From Bacteroidales bacterium (GTDB lineage: Bacteria; Bacteroidota; Bacteroidia; Bacteroidales; Bacteroidaceae), in assembly GCA_030523385.1 (NCBI GenBank), contig JAUNIV010000202.1, forward strand, positions 1 through 5,265: 5,265 nt of DNA. The letters are read 5' to 3'. The notes beneath the pieces are model-generated. The model was given only the letters and a program-made list of their open reading frames with translations, did no database searches and was not told the DNA's origin. Below, piece after piece: positions 1 through 5,070 of this stretch. The position numbers and the translations under genes are program-made. Every line of letters begins with the position of its first letter. The first letter of the stretch is position 1.

Positions 1-622
1 ATTGTGGCTCTACATTAGCATTCATCGGGTCTAATATAAAATCTATTCCTTCCCTTCTCGCAAGTTTGGCAGCTGGAACAAAGTCTGAGTCACCAGAAAA
101 CAAAACGATCGTATCAACAAACTTCTTCAAAGCCAATGAAGCTATATCAATACCTATCTTCATATCAATTCCCTTTTGCCTTATCTCCAAATATACATCA
201 TTCTCTTTCAAATCAGAGATGCTCATCTTTCCCGACAATAACTCCTTTACTCTTTTCGGATAAATGTGCCAATTATTGTTGTCTTTCAACTCTCCAATAC
301 GCAAAGCTACTTTTCTCTTCTTTTTCAATGCCTCTAATAGCTCTTCTCTAAACTTGTATTCAGGTGATTTACTAAAATCAATCGGTTTATGTGTTATTGG
401 ATTCTGCATTTTCTTCGATAAAGGATGACAATCATAATAGAAAATCCGATAAAGAGTATTCGTACTTCCCACGTGTTTATGAGCCATAGTGTATAAATGT
501 TCAGCAACTTCTTCTCCACTCATTTTCCCATCCTTATTATATAAAGCATTGAATCTTTTCACAAAAAAGCCACCATCTATTAATATGGCAATCTTTACAG
601 GGGGTAGAATTGAATCTTTCAT
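1..622 (-). CDS. NYN-domain (LabA/DUF88-like) putative nuclease, C-terminus cut by window edge
   Basis: The visible 207 residues read as an NYN domain, a PIN-like fold of metal-dependent ribonucleases. The acidic residues expected for the metal site are present: Asp16 in ILIDGGFF, Asp153 and Asp159 in KGIDMKIGIDIASLA, and Asp178/Asp180 in LFSGDSDF. The conserved ARREGIDFILDPM segment follows near residues 188-200. Family members of this type usually run to about 240-260 residues, so roughly 40 residues are probably missing beyond the left edge. The start is the first ATG after an in-frame stop in the leader. There is no Shine-Dalgarno; the upstream sequence is T-rich. The gene is clearly more AT-rich than the phosphatase and exporter genes, which suggests an accessory or transferred gene. 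It has its own promoter and a structured leader. The family call is firm from motifs; the RNA substrate and biological role are unknown. Related proteins occur both as housekeeping RNases and in defence-like settings, and nothing visible here decides between them. Confidence 0.88.
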   Translation of the reverse strand, partial: MKDSILPPVKIAILIDGGFFVKRFNALYNKDGKMSGEEVAEHLYTMAHKHVGSTNTLYRIFYYDCHPLSKKMQNPITHKPIDFSKSPEYKFREELLEALKKKRKVALRIGELKDNNNWHIYPKRVKELLSGKMSISDLKENDVYLEIRQKGIDMKIGIDIASLALKKFVDTIVLFSGDSDFVPAAKLARREGIDFILDPMNANVEPQ

Positions 623-638
623 AAAACGCTCTAAATAT

Positions 639-718
639 AAAAAGCTCGTGGGTTGGCGTGTCCATTATCAAGAATTAGCGGCATTACGGGCAGCTATCGA
701 ACACGCTTCGCCATGAGC
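639..718 (-). promoter_or_regulatory. Structured 5' leader hairpin with T tract, upstream of the NYN gene
   Basis: Read on the minus strand, GCTCATGG (718-711) pairs with CCACGAGC (651-644), seven of eight positions. A 4x4 internal loop follows (710-707 against 655-652). Then GCGTGTTC (706-699) pairs with GGACACGC (663-656) over eight positions including one G-U. Inside the 35-nt apical region TAGC (696-693) can pair with GCTA (679-676). Five T's (643-639) come directly after the lower stem. The element lies wholly between the promoter and the start codon, so it should be transcribed as leader RNA. It could be an attenuator or terminator, a small RNA, an RNA-binding site for the gene product, or an inserted palindromic repeat. 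The dyad is seen directly; the function is inference. I do not recognise it as a named riboswitch class. Confidence 0.55.
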
Positions 719-730
719 ATAATCGTATTG

Positions 731-761
731 CAAAGGTATGACTTTTATTTTAAAAGGCAAA
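731..761 (-). promoter_or_regulatory. Bacteroidetes-type promoter for the NYN gene
   Basis: On the minus strand TTTG (761-758) is followed after 19 nt by TACCTTTG (738-731). This matches the Bacteroidetes primary sigma factor consensus, a -33 TTTG/TTG and a -7 TAnnTTTG. Transcription would start near 723-727, about 100 nt upstream of the NYN start codon, and would include the whole hairpin. This is the best match to the consensus in the window. Having its own promoter means the NYN gene need not be read through from the phosphatase gene upstream. Confidence 0.7.
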
Positions 762-838
762 CTTAATCATGTATTTTTTCACCTTTTTAGCATGGTTTTC
801 ATTAAAACAATTATTGCTTATCACTTTCCAAAAAGGCT

Positions 839-1561
839 TCACTTTGACCATGCCTGTGCAACACTACACATTTTATTCCCAATCTCGGACTTCAATACTT
901 TCTCAGCAACCAGCTTGGAGAAGCGCAGACAATCATGCGTATCCGTTCCCCACAAGTCTGTCATTCCTTCTTTCAGCAGCCATTCCGCTTTCTTCCTGAC
1001 TCCCTCGCCATAAGCACCCGCCAGCGAAGACAGATTAGACTGGAAGCAGACCCCGACAGACTTTATCCGGCGATAATCTTCCTCATCCATATATACATAC
1101 CGCTCCGGATGTGCCAATACCGGGATGTAACCTTTCGAACGGATGCGCGACAACATGCCATCCAAATCCATCGGAGGGTTGAAATAGGAAGTCTCAACCA
1201 GAAGATGCTTTCCGTCTTCCCCCAACGGCAACAAATCATCCTGCATGAGCCGTTCCTCAAAAAGATTGTCGAGCATGTTCTCGGCTGCCAGATGAAGTTT
1301 CACATTGCCCCGATAGGCTTCCTGCAACTCGCCAAACCGTTCGCGCAGATCGGCAGTGGTATTGGGGATATCCTCCATGATGTGCGGAGTGAGCCACACC
1401 TTCCGAATGCCCAACTCTTCATAAAGAACAAGAAGCTTCAAAGATTCGTCCATGGTCTGCACACCATCGTCCACACCGGGCAGCAGGTGACAATGCCAAT
1501 CGGTGAAACCTTGAAAAACTCCGCTATCTGCAAGACTGATGCGTTTTTTTATGAAAAACAT
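839..1561 (-). CDS. CpsB/CapC/YwqE-family PHP-fold protein-tyrosine phosphatase
   Basis: This is a 240-residue cytoplasmic metal-dependent phosphatase of the polymerase-and-histidinol-phosphatase (PHP) fold. In this family (CpsB of Streptococcus, YwqE of Bacillus) it removes phosphate from tyrosine kinases that control capsule or exopolysaccharide export. The metal-site motifs appear in order: DWHCHLLPGVDDG (His23, His25), WLTPH (His60), AAEN (Glu94), LAHPERY (His151) and GTDTHD (Asp207, His209). The length is normal for the family. I chose the ATG at 1561; a TTG nine bases upstream would add three residues (MNF). No convincing Shine-Dalgarno is present. The upstream gene stops 34 nt before this start, so the two are probably co-transcribed. 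No polysaccharide gene or tyrosine kinase is visible, so the partner lies elsewhere. No clear terminator follows. Family assignment is firm; the target is inferred. Confidence 0.9.
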   Translation of the reverse strand: MFFIKKRISLADSGVFQGFTDWHCHLLPGVDDGVQTMDESLKLLVLYEELGIRKVWLTPHIMEDIPNTTADLRERFGELQEAYRGNVKLHLAAENMLDNLFEERLMQDDLLPLGEDGKHLLVETSYFNPPMDLDGMLSRIRSKGYIPVLAHPERYVYMDEEDYRRIKSVGVCFQSNLSSLAGAYGEGVRKKAEWLLKEGMTDLWGTDTHDCLRFSKLVAEKVLKSEIGNKMCSVAQAWSK

Positions 1562-1595
1562 AAAGTTCAAGAACCTGTTTAAATATAAATGTCCG

Positions 1596-2312
1596 TTATT
1601 TCTCCGTCATTTTCACCAGCAACACTTTGCCTGCCGACTTCCCCTTCATGTCATACGACTCCGACTTTACCAGTCCTATTCCCCGGGCATACCATTCGGT
1701 GACGCGCACCGTAGTGGTCTTCAGCACTACTTTTGTACGCTTCAAGTAGGAAATCTTCAGACAATCAAACTGTCCGGCCGTAGTACCCACCTGTTCTTCA
1801 CCCATATAGGCTGCTCCCGAAATGGTAATTTCGTTCTTCAATACTCCGTTCAAATAAGAGTAGGAATAATCGGGTATGGATTCTCCGGCCTTGGCATTGT
1901 CTTTCAGCGTAAAGGAATTATCTCCCTTGAACTTCTTGTCTTCCAGCAAAGCCTGACGAACGGTTTCGTTATACTTGACAGGGTCGGAATCGGAAGCTAT
2001 GTAGGGACCATACATCAAGTCTTCTTCGCACACCGACTTGCCTCCGTCATAGTTCCAATTATATAAGGTATAGCTGGTATTGTTTGTAGCCTTGTTGTTC
2101 ACAATCTTGGTGAAATACATAGCCCACGTCTTGCCGTCCTGCTTCCTCACGTTGGTGACGGTCACGGTTTCGTTTGTGACGCTTTGTCCGGCCTCATCGT
2201 AAGTCACATAAGACAACTCCGCACCTTGGTTTGTGCAGAAATACTGTGCCTGCGCCGTGTGACACACCAGCCAAGCACCTATCACACTCATTATTAGTTT
2301 CACTTTCTTCAT
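1596..2312 (-). CDS. Secreted DUF3108-like (TapB-type) protein of unknown function
   Basis: This 238-residue protein has a clear Sec signal peptide: MKKVK, a hydrophobic stretch at about 6-18, and a likely signal peptidase I cut after TAQA at residue 22. There is no lipobox, because the only nearby cysteine (Cys17) is preceded by WLV, so it should be a soluble periplasmic or exported protein. The rest is mostly beta-like with alternating polar residues. It resembles DUF3108-like/TapB-annotated Bacteroidetes proteins, mainly through the GQFDCLKISY segment near 180-189 and WYARGIGLVKSESYD at 207-221. The start is supported by an AGGAG ribosome binding site nine bases upstream and by a promoter about 50 nt upstream. 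The gene precedes the phosphatase by 34 nt on the same strand. The family call is from memory of motif shape and is moderately sure; no biochemical role can be assigned. Confidence 0.8.
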   Translation of the reverse strand: MKKVKLIMSVIGAWLVCHTAQAQYFCTNQGAELSYVTYDEAGQSVTNETVTVTNVRKQDGKTWAMYFTKIVNNKATNNTSYTLYNWNYDGGKSVCEEDLMYGPYIASDSDPVKYNETVRQALLEDKKFKGDNSFTLKDNAKAGESIPDYSYSYLNGVLKNEITISGAAYMGEEQVGTTAGQFDCLKISYLKRTKVVLKTTTVRVTEWYARGIGLVKSESYDMKGKSAGKVLLVKMTEK

Positions 2313-2361
2313 GGCCTGTTGCTCCTACTATTTTTAATATTACACATCTGGTTTTATCTTA

Positions 2362-2392
2362 CAAACGTACGAATTTCTTTTCAGTAATCCAT
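2362..2392 (-). promoter_or_regulatory. Probable promoter of the secreted-protein/phosphatase operon
   Basis: The minus strand carries TACGTTTG (2369-2362), an exact TAnnTTTG -7 element. A -33 element at the usual 19-nt spacing is poor: ATGG at 2392-2389 instead of TTTG. Transcription would start near 2355, giving a leader of about 40 nt that contains the AGGAG ribosome binding site. Confidence 0.5.
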
Positions 2393-2445
2393 CGTCCGGA
2401 AAAGGAAAAATGCACCCGAAGCAAGAAAAGAACAAGAATAAGCCG

Positions 2446-2547
2446 TATCTTTGTCCCGCGAAACGATGCATTCATGGCGAGAGATTCACCACGGAGAAGT
2501 GGGAAAGGCCGATAGCCGCTATCGAAACTTCCCTTAACCGTTTTTTT
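2446..2547 (+). ncRNA. Candidate small RNA or attenuated leader upstream of the exporter operon
   Basis: TATCTTTG at 2446-2453 is an exact -7 element, although no good -33 is visible. A transcript from about 2458 would run into a long imperfect hairpin: CGG (2492-2494) with CCG (2538-2540), GGGAA (2501-2505) with TTCCC (2529-2533), and CGATAG (2510-2515) with CTATCG (2519-2524). Seven T's (2541-2547) follow at once. This has the layout of an intrinsic terminator and would give an RNA of about 90 nt. Internal loops of 4 nt on each side weaken the stem. The same bases could instead act as a DNA operator (see the repeat entry), so the RNA reading is tentative. Confidence 0.35.
2510..2524. repeat. 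15-bp perfect palindrome, copy 1 (candidate LysR operator)
   Basis: CGATAGC and GCTATCG form a perfect 7-bp dyad around a single C at 2517. The centre lies about 63 bp upstream of the start inferred for the promoter at 2545-2575. LysR-type activators commonly bind a dyad near -65, and the fourth gene of this operon encodes such a regulator. An identical 15-mer occurs at 3671-3685. The palindrome is seen directly; its role as an operator is inferred. Confidence 0.5.
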
Positions 2548-2575
2548 CCTTCCTTATGACAACGGCCTAATTTTG
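2545..2575 (+). promoter_or_regulatory. Promoter of the exporter operon
   Basis: TAATTTTG at 2568-2575 is an exact TAnnTTTG -7 element. TTTC at 2545-2548, 19 nt upstream, is one base off the TTTG -33 consensus and lies at the end of a seven-T run. Transcription would start near 2580, leaving a leader of about 40 nt before the 60-aa gene. Confidence 0.55.
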
Positions 2576-2603
2576 CAGCCGTAAACAAAAGATAACTTAA
2601 AAC

Positions 2604-2610
2604 AAGGAGG
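2604..2610 (+). promoter_or_regulatory. Strong Shine-Dalgarno for the 60-aa membrane protein
   Basis: AAGGAGG sits eight bases before the ATG at 2619, an ideal spacing. Such a strong site is uncommon in Bacteroidetes, and none of the three larger plus-strand genes downstream has one. It is the main evidence that the short reading frame is translated. Confidence 0.8.
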
Positions 2611-2618
2611 AAATAATT

Positions 2619-2801
2619 ATGGATACTCAAATTAGTATTTGGATTTTGACCGTGGGATGTCTTTTTATTGCATTTCTGTTCCGCTGCATCGAGAAGGTGC
2701 GCGAAGAGATGAGTGGCGACCATGCTATGATTGAGCTGAAAGACGAAAACGAAATTTATGAATACGACATTGATGACAGAGAAGACTGTGAAGACCTTTA
2801 A
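2619..2801 (+). CDS. Small acidic single-pass membrane protein, first gene of the exporter operon
   Basis: I do not recognise this 60-residue protein. It has one hydrophobic segment at about residues 6-21 (SIWILTVGCLFIAFLF). A short basic patch follows (Arg22, Lys26, Arg28), which by the positive-inside rule puts the C-terminus in the cytoplasm. From residue 39 the tail is very acidic: about half its residues are Asp or Glu, with two tyrosines. An ideal Shine-Dalgarno and a nearby promoter support the start. Its last 44 bases overlap the start of the exporter gene in another frame, so translation may be coupled. Position and topology suggest an accessory or regulatory subunit for the exporter, or a translational leader for it. 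Both are inference. An out-of-frame shadow is unlikely, because this is the frame with the ribosome binding site. Confidence 0.65.
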   Translation: MDTQISIWILTVGCLFIAFLFRCIEKVREEMSGDHAMIELKDENEIYEYDIDDREDCEDL

Positions 2802-3588
2802 GGAAACAGAAAGCAGCCAGGCGGCACCGTCCGTTAAGGAGGCTTGCATCTTCCTGTCGGAATATGCCGCATGGCTGTTGGGCTGCGGAGCCACATGCAT
2901 CCGCATAGAGAAGAACGTGCGCCGCATGGTACACGCATGGGGCATGACGGTGGAGATAATCATCCTGCCGGGACACATTCACCTGGTGGTGTGGGACGGC
3001 CTGCACGAACATTCGTACAGCAACATAGAGCGAATAAGGCATACAGGTATCAGCTTCAATATCAACACACGACTGAGCAAACTCAGTTGGGCGGTGGCCG
3101 ACGGAAAGGCCGACTTTGACGAAGCACGCGCAACGATGGAATCCATCGTAAAGATGCCTCCCACCAACCCGAAGCTTGTATTGCTGTTGGCTTCGCTGGC
3201 CAACGCATCGTTCTGCCGACTGTTTGGTGGCGACTTCGTGTCCATGGGCATCGTGTTTTTGGCCACATTGGCCGGGTTCCGGCTCAAACAGGCCATGCTG
3301 GAAGATGGAGCCGACGTGCGTTTCACGTTCTTCTGCTGCGCATTCTTTTCGTCCGTCATAGGGGCGGCAGGATATGTGTTCGGGTTGGGCGGTACGCCTG
3401 AACTGGCCTTAGGCACCAGCGTGCTCTATCTCATACCGGGCATTCCGTACATCAACTCAGTGAGCGACTTGCTGGACGGACACTATATCAGTTCTTTCAG
3501 CCGACTGATGAATGCAGCCGTGCTCACCGCCTGCCTGTCAGCCGGACTATGTGGCGGACTACTGCTGATGAACATCCAGTGGTTCTAA
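2758..3588 (+). CDS. ThrE/YjjP-family exporter subunit (DUF1212, N-terminal half of split transporter)
   Basis: This 276-residue protein matches the N-terminal half of the threonine/serine exporter ThrE, like E. coli YjjP. A cytoplasmic domain at about 30-130 opens with LSEYAAWLLGCGATCIRIEK. Several membrane segments follow, around 139-158, 160-176, 188-210, 217-233 and 251-271. The family signature LIPGIPYINSVSDLLDGHY is at 225-243. ThrE of Corynebacterium exports threonine and serine; YjjP with YjjB has been linked to succinate export in E. coli. Substrate cannot be read from sequence; succinate is plausible because Bacteroides excrete it. The ATG at 2758 is preferred because the bases before it are A-rich and unstructured; ATG at 2773 is the alternative. 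Neither has a Shine-Dalgarno, and both lie inside the 60-aa gene, pointing to coupled translation. Confidence 0.88.
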   Translation: MNTTLMTEKTVKTFKETESSQAAPSVKEACIFLSEYAAWLLGCGATCIRIEKNVRRMVHAWGMTVEIIILPGHIHLVVWDGLHEHSYSNIERIRHTGISFNINTRLSKLSWAVADGKADFDEARATMESIVKMPPTNPKLVLLLASLANASFCRLFGGDFVSMGIVFLATLAGFRLKQAMLEDGADVRFTFFCCAFFSSVIGAAGYVFGLGGTPELALGTSVLYLIPGIPYINSVSDLLDGHYISSFSRLMNAAVLTACLSAGLCGGLLLMNIQWF

Positions 3589-3627
3589 GGAAAACGACTA
3601 TAACAAAGAAATAGAATAATAAAAAAT

Positions 3628-4116
3628 ATGACCTATTTAATAGAAATTATACAAGATGGATTCTTTGCAGCGATAGCCGCTATCGGTTTTTCCAGCATCA
3701 GCAATCCGCCCCGCAATGCCTACGGCTGGTGTGCCGGCATTGCCGCCGTGGGCCACATCACCCGCTACATACTGACGCACAATCCGTATGGCAATGCCCA
3801 CATCATCTTTGCCAGCCTGGTAGCTGCGTTTGCCATCGGGCTTTTGGCCGTGTGGTTAGCCCCTCGTGCCAAATGCCCTGCCGAAACCTTTTCGTTCCCT
3901 GCCCTGCTTCCCATGATTCCGGGTATGTATGCCTACCGCACGGTAGAGGCTCTCGTGCTCTGTTTGGGAAGCCATACGGAAGCAGACTTCAACCATTATT
4001 TCTATCTGTTTTCGAGCAACGGACTCACCTGTACGTTTATCGTGGCAGGTATGGTAATGGGAGTCACTGTCCCCATCTTCCTGTTCAAGAAGATTTCTTT
4101 TCATGCCACCCGATAA
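3628..4116 (+). CDS. ThrE/YjjB-family exporter subunit (DUF3815, C-terminal half of split transporter)
   Basis: This 162-residue membrane protein matches the second half of ThrE and stand-alone YjjB, which is about the same length. Hydrophobic segments lie at about 9-25, 32-48, 57-78, 88-115 and 131-153. The family motif PALLPMIPGMYAYR is at 91-104, and an NPPRNAYGW segment at 26-34 corresponds to the conserved loop after the first helix. It starts 39 nt after the partner subunit's stop on the same strand, and the two products should assemble in the inner membrane as one exporter. The start has no Shine-Dalgarno, only an A-rich leader (3589-3627), as is usual in this phylum. Bases 3671-3685 repeat the palindrome found upstream of the operon. 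The family assignment is firm; the substrate is unknown. Confidence 0.88.
   Translation: MTYLIEIIQDGFFAAIAAIGFSSISNPPRNAYGWCAGIAAVGHITRYILTHNPYGNAHIIFASLVAAFAIGLLAVWLAPRAKCPAETFSFPALLPMIPGMYAYRTVEALVLCLGSHTEADFNHYFYLFSSNGLTCTFIVAGMVMGVTVPIFLFKKISFHATR
3671..3685. repeat. 15-bp perfect palindrome, copy 2, inside the YjjB-type gene
   Basis: This is base-for-base the same 15-mer as at 2510-2524, here encoding part of AAIAAIG in the first membrane helix. It begins 43 nt after the start codon. It could be a second, internal regulator site or a coincidence of alanine/isoleucine codons. The identity is seen; any role is speculative. Confidence 0.4.
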
Positions 4117-4128
4117 ATCTATGCCATT

Positions 4129-5034
4129 ATGGAACTCAGACAACTGAAATATTTCATCAAAGCAGCCGAGACGCTGAACTTCTCGGAAGCTGCCAAAGCA
4201 TCGTTCATCACCCAAAGCACGCTGTCGCAACAGATACGCCAACTGGAGACGGAGCTTGACGTACAGCTCTTCCAGCGCAACAGTCACGAAGTGGCACTGA
4301 CCGAAGCCGGCGAAGAGCTGTTGCCCTATGCCCGCCACACCATCCATTCGGCCGAAAGCTGTTTCGACCGTCTGCACGACCTGAAGCAAATGCTGACAGG
4401 TACGCTCAACATCGGTGTGACCTACACCTTCAGTCCCATCCTGACGGAGACCGTGCTGACCTTCATGCAGCGTTATCCGCAGGTGAAGCTGAACATCTAC
4501 TACAAGACGATGGAAGAGTTGATGCAGATGCTGGAGAAACGTGAAGTGGACTTCGTGCTGGCCTTCAAGCCCACACAGCGGTACGAGCAGATAGAATCGC
4601 ACATTTTGTTCGACAACCACCTGTCTGCCATCGTCCGCACGGGTCATCCGCTGAGTGCGAAAGAGAAGATAAGCATGAACGAACTGGAGCCTTACGAACT
4701 GGCTCTTCCCTCGCGGGGCTTGCAGGCACGCAACACTTTCGAGTGCATCCTGGCCCAACGGGATTACCGCCTGAAGGTGCGCATCGAGCTGAACGAGGTA
4801 AACATCTTGCTGAAACTCATCAAAGGCAGTGATTTAGTAACCATTCTGTCCGAAGCCACCATCCACGACGAAGCTGACGTGAAAGCCATCCCATTGGATA
4901 CTCCCGAAAACGAGATGGAGGGCTGCATCCACATGCTGCGAAACACTTACCGCAAGCATTCGGCACAAGAGTTTATCCGGCTGTTGGGCGAATCGAAAGC
5001 AGTGAAAGAAAGAAGGCATAACTGGTTGGGGTGA
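4129..5034 (+). CDS. LysR-type transcriptional regulator
   Basis: This 301-residue protein has the standard length and layout of the LysR family. The N-terminal winged helix-turn-helix covers about residues 1-60 (MELRQLKYFIKAAETLNFSE, then QSTLSQQIRQLETEL, then LFQRN and LTEAGEELL). A linker helix follows, and then a periplasmic-binding-protein-like effector domain from about 92 (LNIGVTYTFSPILTE) to about 290. Such proteins act as tetramers and switch promoters in response to a small ligand. The gene starts 12 nt after the second exporter subunit and is the last gene of the operon. The simplest reading is that it controls this exporter, probably through the dyad at 2510-2524, and senses the exported compound or a related metabolite. 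That target is inferred. No Shine-Dalgarno is present; the start fits the family's normal N-terminus exactly. Confidence 0.92.
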   Translation: MELRQLKYFIKAAETLNFSEAAKASFITQSTLSQQIRQLETELDVQLFQRNSHEVALTEAGEELLPYARHTIHSAESCFDRLHDLKQMLTGTLNIGVTYTFSPILTETVLTFMQRYPQVKLNIYYKTMEELMQMLEKREVDFVLAFKPTQRYEQIESHILFDNHLSAIVRTGHPLSAKEKISMNELEPYELALPSRGLQARNTFECILAQRDYRLKVRIELNEVNILLKLIKGSDLVTILSEATIHDEADVKAIPLDTPENEMEGCIHMLRNTYRKHSAQEFIRLLGESKAVKERRHNWLG

Positions 5035-5060
5035 GGTATATCACCCCTACCGGGCTTTTT
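5022..5060 (+). terminator. Intrinsic terminator of the exporter operon, overlapping the regulator's stop codon
   Basis: CTGGT (5022-5026) pairs with ACCGG (5049-5053) with one wobble. After one T-T mismatch, GGGGTGA (5028-5034) pairs with TCACCCC (5041-5047) around a 6-nt loop. GC and five T's (5056-5060) follow. The TGA stop at 5032-5034 lies inside the stem. On the minus strand there is no matching T run after the stem, so it should mainly act on plus-strand transcripts. Confidence 0.8.
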
Positions 5061-5070
5061 CTTGTATCGG

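Larger units (their letters stand above)
2313..2618. other. Divergent control region between the secreted-protein and exporter operons
   Basis: This 306-bp stretch has no convincing protein gene. From left to right it holds the AGGAG site of the secreted-protein gene (complement of 2322-2326), a minus-strand promoter (2362-2392), and a plus-strand TAnnTTTG element (2446-2453). Next comes a nested palindrome followed by seven T's (2492-2547), then a second plus-strand promoter (2545-2575) and the strong ribosome binding site of the 60-aa gene (2604-2610). The stretch between about 2393 and 2445 is A/G-rich and shows nothing I can name. Confidence 0.7.

Noticed and set aside
489..716. 75-residue plus-strand reading frame crossing the NYN start and leader
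   Set aside because: It is antisense to a motif-supported NYN gene and its promoter-leader, with no ribosome binding site and no recognisable domain.
644..718. tRNA-like reading of the 75-nt hairpin (right length, eight paired end bases on the plus strand)
   Set aside because: No D-arm, anticodon arm or TPsiC arm can be placed, and the pairing is one nested hairpin instead of a cloverleaf.
644..718. Integron attC site
   Set aside because: The boxes do not fit RYYYAAC/GTTRRRY, and no integrase or cassette array is visible.
742..838. Intrinsic terminator after the phosphatase gene
   Set aside because: Only very weak A/T-rich pairings are present and none is followed by a convincing T run.
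935..1582. 215-residue plus-strand reading frame
   Set aside because: It is antisense to the PHP phosphatase, whose metal-site motifs are all intact; the composition is that of a shadow frame.
1539..2066. 175-residue plus-strand reading frame
   Set aside because: It is antisense to the secreted protein gene, which has a signal peptide, an AGGAG site and a promoter.
2244..2312. Lipoprotein signal in the secreted DUF3108-like protein
   Set aside because: Cys17 follows WLV and does not fit a lipobox; a signal peptidase I site after TAQA fits better.
2619..3588. Programmed frameshift fusing the 60-aa protein to the YjjP half
   Set aside because: No slippery sequence was noticed in the overlap, and each frame has its own plausible start; coupled translation explains the layout.
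3856..4758. 300-residue minus-strand reading frame opposite the YjjB and LysR genes
   Set aside because: It spans two well-supported plus-strand genes and shows no domain or start signal; it is a long shadow in GC-balanced DNA.
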